A stretch of DNA of 31,122 nt from a virus: IMG/VR virus record IMGVR_UViG_3300027906_000083, positions 1 through 31,122 of that record; one strand, given 5' to 3'. The notes beneath the pieces were generated by a model. It was given only the letters and a program-made list of their open reading frames with translations. It did not search any database and was not told the DNA's origin. This document shows, in pieces, positions 6,845-19,000 of the stretch (positions are counted from its first letter, which is position 1; each line of letters starts with the position of its first letter). The translations under genes and the position numbers were made by a program.

Positions 6845-7777
6845 TTAGAATGATTCCGTAGTAGCAAACCCAGGTGTAGCAATAGTGTACACACTTGATT
6901 TTCTTACTGTAAAGTCAGCCTTTGTACCCGATTCAACTGTATCAACAGCACTTGGTGCCGTTGGAGTATGTTGATCGTCTAAAGTAATTTGGAAAGTAAC
7001 AACCGCTCCACTTACTTTAGCTTGAACTAAAACATCGTTGGCACTATAAGCACCTGAACCAATGTTAGTTCCTTCAAAAATTGTTTGGTAAGATCCATTT
7101 AAATCATAAAATCCAACCGTTGTACTTGGTGTTCCGCCTGAACCTGTTCTTGTAGTTCCAGTATAACCCATTTTGATAGTTCCTATTGAAGTATCAAAAA
7201 TAGCGTCCCAGTTCTGTGACTGTGTAGTTGTAGCTGTTGGTTGGTCCAAAGTAATATGGAGTTCACCACCAGTATTAAAAAAGTATCTAGCCGCGGCCGC
7301 ATCAGCAAATGTAACTGTTACATCTGTATTAATAGCCGCCGTGCCTACTTCACCACCCCAAGCACTACCTCTTGTTGAAGTGTGTTGTGATGCTAATGTA
7401 GTTTGTTGACCTGAGTCAACGTTTTGGTAATTTGTATCAATGTTAGTGATTGCTGTACTTAAATCGTATGAGTACGAAGCACCACCAATTGTTTGTGATC
7501 CGTCAAAAGCGTGGATCGTTCCTGAACTTGCTGGATACCCTGTATCAGAAGCACCAGGAATAGCTACTGTAGTACCTTGGTGGTTTGCCGCATTGTTAAC
7601 AGCGCCTAATAATGCTGTCCAATGTGCCGCTGTAATCTGGTCCGTAGACGAAACTGTAGACAAGTCTGTTTGTCCATATCCCTTACTGCCAGATCCTGCA
7701 CCAATTACTCCATTTACGGTGCTTACAAAAGAATTGTAATCACTCGCTGTAATTGTATTACTCGATGAATATGCCAT
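6845..7777 (-). CDS. Tail-fibre-like structural protein
   Basis: A 310-residue protein of low complexity rich in Ser, Thr, Gly and Ala, with no cysteine or signal peptide. The N-terminus (MAYSSSNTITASDYNSFVSTVNGVI, then GYGQTDLSTV and TAAHWTALLGAVNNAANHQG to about residue 70) is a block I recall at the start of structural proteins in marine phages. The middle (about 155-235) reads as beta strands (AARYFFNTGGELHITLDQ and QNWDAIFDTSIGTIKMGYTG). The C-terminus has QAKVSGAVVTFQITLDDQHT. It follows another fibre-like gene by 54 bases; AAGGGA lies about 10 bases upstream of the ATG. It is the last structural gene before the accessory operon. It is probably a tail-fibre tip or decoration protein; no precise family is assigned. 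Confidence 0.65.
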   Translation of the reverse strand: MAYSSSNTITASDYNSFVSTVNGVIGAGSGSKGYGQTDLSTVSSTDQITAAHWTALLGAVNNAANHQGTTVAIPGASDTGYPASSGTIHAFDGSQTIGGASYSYDLSTAITNIDTNYQNVDSGQQTTLASQHTSTRGSAWGGEVGTAAINTDVTVTFADAAAARYFFNTGGELHITLDQPTATTTQSQNWDAIFDTSIGTIKMGYTGTTRTGSGGTPSTTVGFYDLNGSYQTIFEGTNIGSGAYSANDVLVQAKVSGAVVTFQITLDDQHTPTAPSAVDTVESGTKADFTVRKSSVYTIATPGFATTESF

Positions 7778-7816
7778 TTTTTATTTCCCTTAATCCGTTT
7801 TAATAATTAATAATTC

Positions 7817-7840
7817 ATTAATTAGCTTACACTAATTAAT
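7817..7840 (-). terminator. AT-rich stem-loop at end of fibre gene
   Basis: Nine-base inverted repeat ATTAATTAG / CTAATTAAT with a six-base loop, overlapping the stop codon of the 490-aa fibre gene. It is followed only by mixed A/T rather than a clear T-run, so it may stall polymerase, protect the mRNA 3' end, or be chance in AT-rich DNA. Confidence 0.3.
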
Positions 7841-9304
7841 TATCACAAAAGCTTCAACAGTACCCACATTATGAGTATTTTTGTCTTTCAACGCTCTGCC
7901 TATACAATTGAAATAGTTTGCTTCGCCTTCGAGTGCGGATCTAGCTATTCCATTACCAGCACTTACAAGTCTGTCACCTTTAGTAACTTTACCTGTAACT
8001 CTGACTGGAACTCTTCCACTTACTGCTACAGCAGGATGACTGGCGTTGCTTCCTGCTTTAGAATTCATTAAGTAAGCTGGTCTTGTTGAAACAACACCAA
8101 ACACTTTGTTACTTAATTCATCGTTAACTTTTGTAATTTCTTCTGCTCCACCTAAAGCAACAATAGTACCTGGTTCAATATGACTGTCAGCCGCAAATCT
8201 CTCTGCCAAGTCAGCGTATTGTGCCGATGTACTTTGCCCTTCAAATGTTGTAGCAAATACTTGATTAAACTTTTTACTTGTACTACCTAAGTCTCTAGTG
8301 TTGTTAGCGTCTGGTACCAAGTCACCTTGTATACTAGCACTACCATCTCTTAATACAGCACTACCACTAGCTGATAATTGAGCGTCTACATATTGTTTAG
8401 TCGCCGCTCCAAGTGTATTTGTTGGATCACCTGCTAAAACTAATTTAGCTGTAGCACCATCAAATGTTGCTACTGTAGTTGGTGTTCCACCATCGTTAAC
8501 TTGAATAATTAAGTCGCCGTCTGATGTTTGATTAGCTATTGTTACGTCACTTCCTGATACTGAAATTTTAGCATCACTGTCAGCACCAACTGTAAGACCT
8601 GTATCATTTGATATACCTAATGTTCCTGAAGTAGTATCATTAGTGTTTGATCTTAAGTAATTTGCCGCCGCTACGCCACCTAAAGCATCTGAGTCTTCAG
8701 CTGTTCCATGGAACTTTGCTGTACCCAATGTGGAGTTAACATTGTAACCTTGCTTAATAGTAGCAAAGCCTGATATTGAACTGTTAGGTGTAAACGTTGA
8801 GTCTTTTGAAATTATAGCAACAATAGTGTCACTTACATACATTTGAACTACAACGTGATCCGTAGCACCTGTATCTGTGACTGTAGTAATAACTGGACCA
8901 GATTGTCCAGAGCCTTGTGTAAACGCTGGACCAATTAGTGTCCATCCGCTACCATTGTAAACTTTTAACTGAGTGTTTGTAGTGTCCCACCACAAGTCAC
9001 CAGTTACACCACTTGCTGGTGTAGAACCAGAAGCAGTTGAACTTGAAACTGTTTTAAATGTAGCACCAGTATAAACTTTAAGTAAACTGTTGGTGCTATC
9101 CCACCATAACTGCCCTGCTAAAGGACTGCTTGGTGCTGATGTATTAGAGAAATTCTCTAGTAATTTTACGAAGTTCTCATTTAATAGCTCGCCGTAACCA
9201 CTATAGTTCTTACCAATCATTATTAGATCAGTTGTATTATCTATAGTACCGTCACTGACAGTAGCTAGTAAGGCTCCGCTTGTTTTGTTAACTGTATATG
9301 CCAT
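7832..9304 (-). CDS. Tail fibre protein with C-terminal YADLAE-type domain
   Basis: A 490-residue fibre-like protein. The N-terminal domain (IDNTTDLIMIGKNYSGYGELLNENFVKLLENF, split across about residues 21-52) is very common in marine myoviruses. It is followed by two copies of a repeat, GQLWWDSTNSLLKVYTG (about 64-80) and GDLWWDTTNTQLKVYNG (about 101-117). A beta-rich shaft follows, including LAGDPTNTLGAATKQYVDAQL near 290-310, a typical fibre coiled segment. The C-terminus starts NTRDLGSTSKKFNQVFATTFEG, then YADLAERF and GTIVALGG, and continues to the end (about 340-490). This resembles C-terminal fibre domains found in many phages and sometimes linked to chaperone or autoproteolytic functions. 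An AATAAATA motif (9330-9323) and GGAG seven bases before the ATG precede it. Confidence 0.8.
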   Translation of the reverse strand: MAYTVNKTSGALLATVSDGTIDNTTDLIMIGKNYSGYGELLNENFVKLLENFSNTSAPSSPLAGQLWWDSTNSLLKVYTGATFKTVSSSTASGSTPASGVTGDLWWDTTNTQLKVYNGSGWTLIGPAFTQGSGQSGPVITTVTDTGATDHVVVQMYVSDTIVAIISKDSTFTPNSSISGFATIKQGYNVNSTLGTAKFHGTAEDSDALGGVAAANYLRSNTNDTTSGTLGISNDTGLTVGADSDAKISVSGSDVTIANQTSDGDLIIQVNDGGTPTTVATFDGATAKLVLAGDPTNTLGAATKQYVDAQLSASGSAVLRDGSASIQGDLVPDANNTRDLGSTSKKFNQVFATTFEGQSTSAQYADLAERFAADSHIEPGTIVALGGAEEITKVNDELSNKVFGVVSTRPAYLMNSKAGSNASHPAVAVSGRVPVRVTGKVTKGDRLVSAGNGIARSALEGEANYFNCIGRALKDKNTHNVGTVEAFVIIN

Positions 9305-9322
9305 TTATGTACTCCACACTAG

Positions 9323-9330
9323 TATTTATT
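9323..9330 (-). promoter_or_regulatory. Putative T4-like late promoter AATAAATA
   Basis: On the minus strand AATAAATA lies 18 bases before the ATG of the 490-aa fibre gene, in the 36-base gap after the preceding gene. It fits the relaxed late motif NATAAATA used by T4-like cyanophages. The ribosome binding site GGAG lies between it and the ATG. AT-rich DNA makes chance matches possible. Confidence 0.5.
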
Positions 9331-9340
9331 ATCGTAAGCA

Positions 9341-10009
9341 TTAATTTACGCTAGACAGATTAGTTAAAGTTTGAATTCTTACAGTATATTCGATCTCAAT
9401 TAAGCGATTTAAGGACTTTTGTACGGGGTGAAATACCACATGAGTTAATAATTTTCCTGTATTAACTGTTCCAACCCAACTTTTTAGTCCTAATTCGTCA
9501 AATACATAAGTTCCATCAAAGTTATTAGTATTATCAAATGCTGATTGATCTGATGGTTCGCCGTAATCTAATAGACAGCTAACAACAATATCTGTATAAA
9601 CAGTACCCTCCACGTGGGTAGTTGTAATCTTATTTCTGTTAGAGTCATTATTTAAAGCTGATAATGTATCTACTACTTTGTAATATGTTTGGTTATAAAG
9701 ACTGCTATTTGTACCGCTGTTATTAGCAGGTTTATATGTAATTACTCCAGTAGGATCAACACTAGTACCGCCGTTTCCTAAAGCTAATTCATGAATAAAT
9801 CCTGTTGTCTTATTTGATAAAGACAATGCTAATGCTTCACTCATATTTTCAAAGTGTATAGCATTACGTTTATTCACAAATTCTTCGCCTGTTTCAGGGT
9901 CAAATATACGAATATGGCCCTCAACATTCACGTTACCTGTGTCGTCTGGTTTTTTATTGATCTCTTTTTCTGTGTTCATATCTTTACTATCTTCTTTTGC
10001 TTTATTCAT
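9341..10009 (-). CDS. Putative virion structural protein
   Basis: A 222-residue protein starting in a charged Lys/Asp/Glu segment (residues 1-28). A beta-rich domain follows, opening VEGHIRIFDPETGEEFVNK and then NAIHFENMSEALALSLSN. The centre has FIHELALGNGGTSVDPTG and the C-terminal third YVFDELGLKSW, LTHVVFHPVQKS and EIEYTVRIQTL. Proteins with this VEGHIRIFDPETGEEF opening are, to my recollection, found next to baseplate and fibre genes in marine T4-like phages. It may correspond in position to a baseplate or fibre-attachment component downstream of gp6, but I see no convincing match to T4 gp8 to gp11. It follows the giant gene by four bases; an ATG at codon 11 is an alternative start. Confidence 0.65.
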   Translation of the reverse strand: MNKAKEDSKDMNTEKEINKKPDDTGNVNVEGHIRIFDPETGEEFVNKRNAIHFENMSEALALSLSNKTTGFIHELALGNGGTSVDPTGVITYKPANNSGTNSSLYNQTYYKVVDTLSALNNDSNRNKITTTHVEGTVYTDIVVSCLLDYGEPSDQSAFDNTNNFDGTYVFDELGLKSWVGTVNTGKLLTHVVFHPVQKSLNRLIEIEYTVRIQTLTNLSSVN

Positions 10010-10013
10010 ATAT

Positions 10014-13000
10014 TTAGCTCTTTATATAAGTTGGTTTTTCTATTAAGAACTTTGCTTGTAAAGTATTTGAATTTTGTAGGCCAAGTCCGTCACTAGGATT
10101 TCCACCTGATACTTTATACCAAGTTTTGTCATGTGCTGACGGTATTTCTTGTCTTCCACTCATATCTACTACTTTACTTCCTTTAGAGTGAGTTGCTAGT
10201 ACACCTGTTCCTCTAGTTCCTCTTCTAAGTCTTGATAATTTCTTAGTAGTAAGGTCTAGTTCCAAGTATTCAATCCTCTCACCATTTATATACACTACAC
10301 CAGGTATAGCTTTATCTATATCTGGCACTGGTAATCTATCTGGATCAGAAACTGTAATCTCTGAATCAGTAGATTTTAGTTCTGCTCCTAGTTCGGTTGT
10401 ATTATCTTTTGCTAATCTGTAATAATAATTTTTATCAAATAAATCTTTAAATATTCTAAATCCTAAAGCTGGTTTAATAATTTCTTCTGTAAACTGAGTT
10501 ATTATTGTAATATCACTAGCATTCAATGTCTCAGAAAAAACTAATTTGCCACCTTCAAGTTTATAGTCTTGGTTTGGTAACATTTTAACACCGTTCTTAG
10601 TAACCCATAAGTATGAAACATCTACTGGTGTTGTGAAAACATTAAATTCTGCTATGTTAACAACACTGGCCGTTACAGCATCAAAGCTAACTGTTTCATA
10701 TCCTCTAACGTCAAATCCAATATTAGTTGTAATAGCATTACTACTTCCACCTTTAAATGTTTCAGTTGTCATTTTTAAGTTATCATGATTATTAAATGTA
10801 GTAACACAAACGGAATCATTACCTGTCCAAGTTCCGCCTGTTATTGTAAGCGAAGTTGCTGATGATAAAATATATTCAGCATTTGTAACATCTGCTACAT
10901 CAATTTTAGAATTAGCCGGAGGTGCCTCATCTAACTTAACAGCTTTTATTGTACTATCAGATCCTTCAACAATACTATAGTTTGTAGTTTGTACACCATT
11001 AATATAAACTCTAGTATTTGCTTTTACTAAAGTAGAATGGTCTATGTCTGCTGTTGTAGTTAAGTCATATGTCGCTGTACTTGAATCATTTGTTAAGTAT
11101 GTAAACACTGGTGGACGTAATCTTTGTCCGTTAAGTTCAACAATAATTTTATCTACTCTTGCTAGGTCGGTGTCTGATCCATCAGCTAATGTAAATGTTC
11201 TTGTGCTATCATTAACAGTATATTCGTCAACAGTAACTTTACTATATGTTCTTGTTGAACTTTCAGGAACATCAAAAGCATGGAAGTGAACAAGGTCACC
11301 GTTACCTAAAGATGCTACTGCCGGTGTCCAAGTTGTTGTAGTTCCACCATCACTGCTTGATAATGTTCCTGCTGTTGCATGACCACCGTTAACTATAATA
11401 AATGTTTGTTTGTTTTCTACAAGACTATAAGAAACAGGTAATACTACTTCTGTTTCTCCACCACTTGCTCTAAATTCATAATCTAATAATAGTTTGTCAC
11501 CTGTAACACCAAAAGCTGTTATAGAAATAATTTCGTTATTAGCTGGTGCTGTGTTAAGTCTAATAACACCATCTGCCCAAAGTACAGTATAATTACTTGC
11601 TGATATTCTACCTGATGTTTTCGAGTACACAAAAAGCTCTTGTACAGATGAGTGGAATAGATCTGGACTTAATCCAGTAGTGGATACATTACCAAATTTA
11701 AATACTTTATTTGATCCGTCACCTTTGTAATTAATAACACTTATAGGCATACCTAAAGCACCGTCGCCATCAGCATCTCTACTCGATGCTGTGAATACGT
11801 TAATGTTTAGTGTATCAAATACTCTGCCTGGTACAAACTCTTCTGGAGCGTGAGAACTGTAAGCATCAACAAATTTGCTACTACCATCAACAATAATATC
11901 TTCTGGTCTTAGTCCTAATTGTGTATCATCAAACTTACTTTGCATATCTAAGTCAATGTTTTTATTGCTTAATACAAATCTTCCATCTTTGTCTACTTCA
12001 AAGTTATCAAACTCTTGTGAGTCAAATCCACCTTTGTCCATTCCTGGATTAGCTGTAAACAATGGACCTTCAACTTTAGTTCCTGGGTAAGTTATACCTT
12101 TAAATATTTGTCCTAAGTCTTTTCCGTCTTGTCCAGCTTTTGGAATATAGTATGCCATAGTTCTATCCATAGCATTGTTAAATGTAGCATCTTCTTTAAC
12201 AGTTAATTTAGTACTGTCAAATGTTGTTCCTGAAGTAAAGGCTTCATTAACTGTGTATGCTTCGCCGTTATGTTGAATTATATCTGCTGTTGTATATTCA
12301 GTACTAGCTTTCCATTCTTTAACTGATGAACTGTATCTAATTCTATCAAACTTAATAGTTTCTTTAATTTTTCTAGTTTGCTCGTTTTTCATTTGAGCAT
12401 GAAGTATACCATCTAACGTTGGACTACCACCGTCTACTGTTATTGTTGGTGCTTTTAAGTAGCCACTTCCTTTGTTTGTCATTGTTACTTCATTAATATG
12501 ATTGTCAATAATATCACAAGTAGCTGTCGCTGTAATACCACCTGTAACTAAAGTACCGTCTGGATTCTTAGGTGCTTCAATAGTAATAGTAGGTGCTGTT
12601 TGATATCCGAAACCCCATTTACTAATAGTTAAGTCGTCAATATAGTAACTGTGATTTTCTTTCCACATTTTATATTGATTACTGTTGTTGATGTTTGTAA
12701 TATCATGACTTTGTTCTTTGTTAGGCGACCTAAATGTTTTAGTAACTTTATCATAACTACTTGGTAAGTCAAAGTCAGTAGTGTCACCTTCGTAAGTTTC
12801 TAGTTTATTATAACCTAATACATATTCTCTAACATTAGAGTGATAAGGTTTTACTTCGTTAATATATTCTTTAACAAACTCTTGGTTGTCTCTTTGGTAA
12901 GTTGGAAACTGATCTAATGCTCTTAATTTATGTTTAACATTTACAAAACTAGTTTTGAATATCCAATCAACATAAGGTTGTTCTTGTAAAGCAAATCTTA

Positions 13001-16000
13001 ATAGAACAAACATTAATTTATTGTGTTCATCTTCTAGTGGGCCAACTAGTATTTGTTCCTTAACTGTTTCAACAATTCTTCTTGTTTCAATTTGTGGTTC
13101 TAAGTCAAGTAAATTAAAGTCGTAACCATCAGCATCATAACCTAAGTTAGAAGTAATGTAATCGTATACAGAAGTATCAAATTCTATTGTACCGCCTTTT
13201 TGTCCTATAAGGTCGTACTGGGTATCTTTCTTACAATATAGTGACCATTGAGTACCTGTTGTAATTTTAATAATACTGCCATCAATCATTTCAGTTTTGT
13301 AAACATCATTGAAGTTATCAAATCTATAATCAATATTTGTATCAACTGAATATCCTGTATCGTACCAATCTATAAGTTTCCAAAACTTTTTAGTATCGTA
13401 ACTTTGTGATCTAGTTCTTAACCAAGTTCTGTCGCCTTGTAATGTGTGTATGCTCCAACGACCGTTAATATCTGAATCTGTTTCAACTAGTACTTTATAT
13501 CCCGGATCGTGTAATGCTTCTCTAACATAACCTAGTTCAGTAAATGTTAAAACTTTTTCATCATATAATCCTGATGTTGATTTTGGTAACGGCTCTTCGC
13601 TGTTTAACAATGTAAAGTCTAAGTTGTCTGATATGTTATATTTCTTAATAACATTGTTAACATAAGATGTATATTCTTTCATAGCAAGATATCTATTCAT
13701 GAATACACTTTGTCTTGGTCTAATTTTAATTCCGTATCTGTCTCCAGCACTTAATTTAATGTCTGGAACTTTATTACCTTCTGAGTCAGCACCTGCTAAA
13801 CTATCTTTAATTTTTTCAAACAGTTCACTTGGTATAGCACTCTTAGGATTGTTTTCTTGTACTAATGACCACTCTGTGTGTAATGATTTATCATTTGGTT
13901 TTCTATCGTAATCAACAGCTAATACAACATTGTCAGCTTCTAAATACTGATCACAATTTGCTAATGCTATTGAATTTTTGCCTGTAAACATAGCAAATGA
14001 TTTTTTATTTGTTATAGGGTCTACAATTAAATTATAAATCTCACCTACACTTAAATTTTTACTAGGGTGTGCTTCAACTATTGAAGTTGCCCAGAAATAG
14101 TATTTGGTTTGTAATTGTTTTGTAACATCATTTATACTTGTTATTTCTACATAAGCACTATCGCCATACTTTGCTGTTCCGCCTGTGTATGAGCTAGGCT
14201 TAACTGATGATTCAACCCATTGACAAATTTGTATCTTACTACCTGGGAATACTCCTCCCCAGAACGTACTCTTGTAATCGTCATTGCCTTGTTCGTATTG
14301 TATAAATTTAACTTTACTTAAATCCCACCAAATTTGTCCTACCCTTGTAGGTTGCCAATAGTTACTACCATCGTTAACACTCTGAGTTCCATCTGTATAA
14401 TTGTAGATAGCAGGATCAAATGATGTTTTAAAATCTATTTCTTGTTCAGCTTCGCCTATAATTTTTCCTTTTAACGGATCAATATAATCTAAGTAAGTTA
14501 ATATTTTATTTGTAGCGTTATTGTATAAGAATACTTTGTTAATTCTATCTACGTCAACTAGTGTTTCTTCTTTTTCGTCGATAGCAAATAGCTCGCCTGT
14601 TTTATTATAATGAATTACTCTACCAGTATCAGTTGTTCCAAATGAATGATCGTCTGACGGAGAACCTACAAACACACTATCTTTACAAATAGCTATAGAA
14701 TAACCAAATTGGTCGTTAACATCTAAGCTACTTGTATATAAACTGTCTGCTTCTACATATCCTGATGCTAGTTTTTGGAATATATGAACACTACCTGTAA
14801 AAGTTTTTTCAGAAGTAAATCTTGTAGCATTTCCATCTAGCTCTGTTTTCTTAGCATCAAAGTTTGTTCGTACAGTTGTTGATCCTGTAGGACAGCCAAC
14901 TACTACTTGTTTACCTTCTCTACTAATTTCAATAACTTCACCAAATTTAAAGTTAGAAGAATCTTTGTTTAATTCTATTTTTTTAGAACCTGCAAAAGCG
15001 TGTAGGTTTAAGTCTTTGTGTAAGCTACCTGTTTGATCACCTGTTATGTGAATACTTCCTTTACGAGGATTAGAAGATGTTATTGTTAAAACACCATTAC
15101 TACCTGTTGCTGTGATACCAGGAATATTCTTATCGTTAATATCTTTTATAATTTCGTCTAAGTCAGTACCTGTTGCTGTAACTCTGTAACCATTTATGTA
15201 CATTGATTGGCCAGTTGTATAAGACCCTATTGTTCTTGTAAGGTAGTTTACATTATTTTCCCATTTTTCTGTACGTTCAAATATTTCTATTATACCTGAG
15301 TTTTCGTTAAGTCCTTCCTTTTCAGGAACGCCAACAAATATTGATCCAGCTTCTTCGTCAATTCTAACAGCACTTGAACCAAAGTTTCCTTCAGCCTGTG
15401 GCCAGTTAGGTGCTAAACTATGTAGTGGTAAAAAGTTCTCAGTCCAAACTGTTATCTCGTCACCTTTAGCTGGTGCTGTAGTAAACGATATAGTAGAAGT
15501 GCCGTCAACTTTAGCGTAGTTAATTGTGCTATCATCATTTTCTCTACCTACTAATACTCCGTTTTGATATACATTGTTGTTTACCATTCCAATGTCACTT
15601 GTTGTTACTTGGAAGTCTTTAGTAGTTCCATCACCAGTAAATGCTTCATAGTGTCTTGCATATACTTCAACACTTCCCATTCTTGTAACAGAATCAGCAC
15701 CTACTACACTTTCATTTGGATTTCCAATTACAATGTATTTTCCACAAGCATCAATATCTAATGAATTACCAAAGCCGGCTATTGTGCCTGTTATTGAATG
15801 ATTCATTACCCAGCCATGTACATCACTAACACTAATTGATTTTCCTACAGCTGGTGCTACAGTAAACGTAATAGTTCTAGTTGTACCATTGTATGAATAA
15901 TCTCTGTTAGCTATCATGTCAACACCTTGTATTCTAACATACAATTCTTCTGCTTTATTAAGATGGCGATATGAGGCATCTAATATAAATGATGTTGTAC

Positions 16001-19000
16001 TTCCATCACCAATAAATTCTTGTTGTAATGATTCTGCGTTTGTGCCTTGAGCTCTATGGTAAACAAATACTTTTTTGTCGCCTGGAGCTGAAACTATACA
16101 CCATTGTCCGTTAGCACTCATTTTAACTTTAGTACCAAATTTAGCCGATGATGTTAATCCTGTCGGTTGATCTAATGTTCCTGCTAAGAAGCTACCACCT
16201 TTTGTATCTCTATAATAAAATAAAACAGCACCTTTACCGCTATTAGTATTAGGAGCACCTACAGCCACCCATCTTGTAGTGTCTGACCATTCTTCGTATT
16301 TTAATTGTCCTGTAGTTCTAGGTTCGTATATTCCTGTAGAAACACTTTTACCTAATTCACTTATGTTTGTTGCTGAACTTTGTATAACACCAAATTGTAC
16401 TAAATCTTTTGGTTGTGGTGTGTATACATGAAACTTATTAAGTTCTGGCTGACCAACTACTAACCATTGTCCGTTATATTCAGAACACATAGCATCACCG
16501 AATCGTTCCCCTTGAACAGGTGCCAATGGTGCTAATGTTTGTTGTTGATCATATGATGTGTTTCTTTTAACTACATACCATCTTTTATCTTCGTCTTCGT
16601 CGACATAAAACTTGTCATTTAGTTGCCAGCCTAATTTAGGCTTACTAACATCTTCTGTATTTCTGTATCTAATACTAATAAATTTTAATATTGAAGCATC
16701 GCCGGCCTCTGTTGCTACTTCTTTAGTACCGTCTGTAGTAAACGAGTTTACATTTGGTACTGTTTTTACAACATATACACCATCACGTTTAGTACTATAA
16801 TTTTTAATTGCTACAATATCGCCAACACTTAATGAATGTGTATCACTAGTAGTCCAAGTATATGTACTTCCGTCTTGTCCGCCATCACAGTTTATAACAC
16901 GTTCACCTGTTGAATCTAAATACTTCATATCCCATTCGTCGTCAAGGTCTTCAGCTACCCATAAAGTGTAGCCTACTTTCATGTCTTTAACCATTGGCGA
17001 TAACGTTGCCGCATCAGAGCCATAAAATAACGTAGCGTCAGCGTCTATTAATTTAGGATATCCAGCATTTGGATATAAATTATCGTAAAATGTTTTTTCA
17101 TTGTGTCCTTGTACAAAACTTTTTCTTGTAGGAACCCAGTCATATGTAACATCACTAGGTGCTTTAAATAATTCGTCTGTAGTAAATTCAGTTTTACTTT
17201 CTATAGATGTTTTATCTTGTGTAGAGTTAACTGTTTTTATTACTTGAGGATTGTCTTTAAATCCTTCCTCGTCTAATTTAATTTCAACTCTAGAGTTAAC
17301 ATCAACAGCACCGTACTCAGCTTGTCTAATAGCCCATTCTTCATAGAAAGAAATATCACTACTAATCTGATCAAACTTACTTCTAACAAGTTTGTCAACA
17401 GCATTCTTTGTACCTTTTTCTTGTAGCATACCTTGATAAAATTTAACCTGTGAAACATCATCAAGTCCTATTTTATTAAAGTAACTTCTGTTCTGATAAC
17501 CAATAGAACCTTTGCCGTACTTGTCAGTTTCACTTTCTAAATTAACAGCATTAACATCGTAGAAGCTTTCAAAGTTTCTGCCTAACGTATCAAAGTTAGG
17601 AAGTAGTCCTATCTTAAATGAATCTGTTTGTGTCCAGTGTTCGTATACAAAAAGGTTTCCACTTGTATGATTAGATACTGATGTATAATATGATCCTTTG
17701 TAAGTAACAATGTCTCCTCTAACGTAATCATTGTTTGCTAACCAACCAGGAACATCACCGTCATTGTAAATAAATCCTTGTGCTGTTAAACTTCCGTCCC
17801 AGCCACCTGTTTTAAATCCAACAAGTCTAATTCTAAACTGTCTGTTACCTAAGCTAGGTTGATAAATGATATCGTTAAATCGTGTTATGTTATTAAAAAC
17901 TAAAGCGTGTTCGTATTCAACAAGTTTAGTATTAACAAAGTATATTCCACCATTGTCAGAATTTGGATAAAGTTCAAACTCGCCATCTTGTCTGCTCATC
18001 TTATAAGTGCCAGGACGCATCGGCTCGTAGTTTTGATTTAATACGTTTGTTCTTGCTTGACTATTTGATAAAGCGTCAGCAATACCAACATTTGTTAAAC
18101 ATCTAATTCTATTAGCACTTGGACTTATAGTAATAACTGATCCTTGCAACCAACCTTGTCTTGACCAATGTAAAAATTCCTTAACACTCATTAACCAGTT
18201 TGCTACAATTTTCTGTGAACCAAAATCTTCCATTCGGTTATCAAAGTCATAACCTTGTTTTGTTAACCAACGTTGATAAGCAAAGAAAAAGTCAGCGACA
18301 TCTTGCTTGTTAGTAAACGTATGTCCGTATGGTATTTCTACTACTTTTGTGTCGTCATATTCTTCGTATTCTGTAACACGATCCTGACCAACATCATGAA
18401 TTTTAAAGTTGCCATTTTTAATTGGAACGTATGTTTTAAACTTTGGATTGTTTAAGTCGTAACCATATACAGTAAACCCTGATGTATTAAGTTGTACAAT
18501 AACACCACTATAAGGTAATGACTTAATTGGTCCTGTCTTATGAAGATGAATACTGTAATCCTCATCGGGAATATAAACTGAATTACTTGTACTTGTAGGT
18601 GATACTTGTTCAGCTAATACTTTAATTAACTTTTTATCTGTATACCCTTGTATCTTATGTACAAGTTTAATGTCTAATGTTTTTAAAACGTTTTGTAAGT
18701 TTGTAGTAACATTAATATTTTGCCAACGTAAGTATTCAGCAACAAAGTTACCACAGCCTTCGTGTCTGTCAGTTGGTATATCAACTTTTAAATCTTTAGG
18801 TTGTTGTCTTTGGTTTGTAGACAACATTACAATTTGGTCAATTAATTTATTTCTAACCATTTGACTCTTATTGAATAGTTGACTAAAATACTCTGACGGT
18901 CTAATTAAACTGAATAAGTGTTGTAAACTAAATGAGTAACTACTTGAATTTCTCCAGGCCATTTCAGCTGGACTACCATCGCCAAACTTCCATGAATGAC

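Noticed and set aside
7173-7739. Plus-strand open frames opposite the 310-aa fibre gene
   Set aside because: They are antisense mirrors of a low-complexity coding region, without ribosome binding sites or recognisable protein features.
10011-10018. GCTAAATA as a late promoter for the 222-aa gene
   Set aside because: It ends one base before the ATG and contains the stop codon of the giant gene, so it is probably chance in AT-rich DNA.
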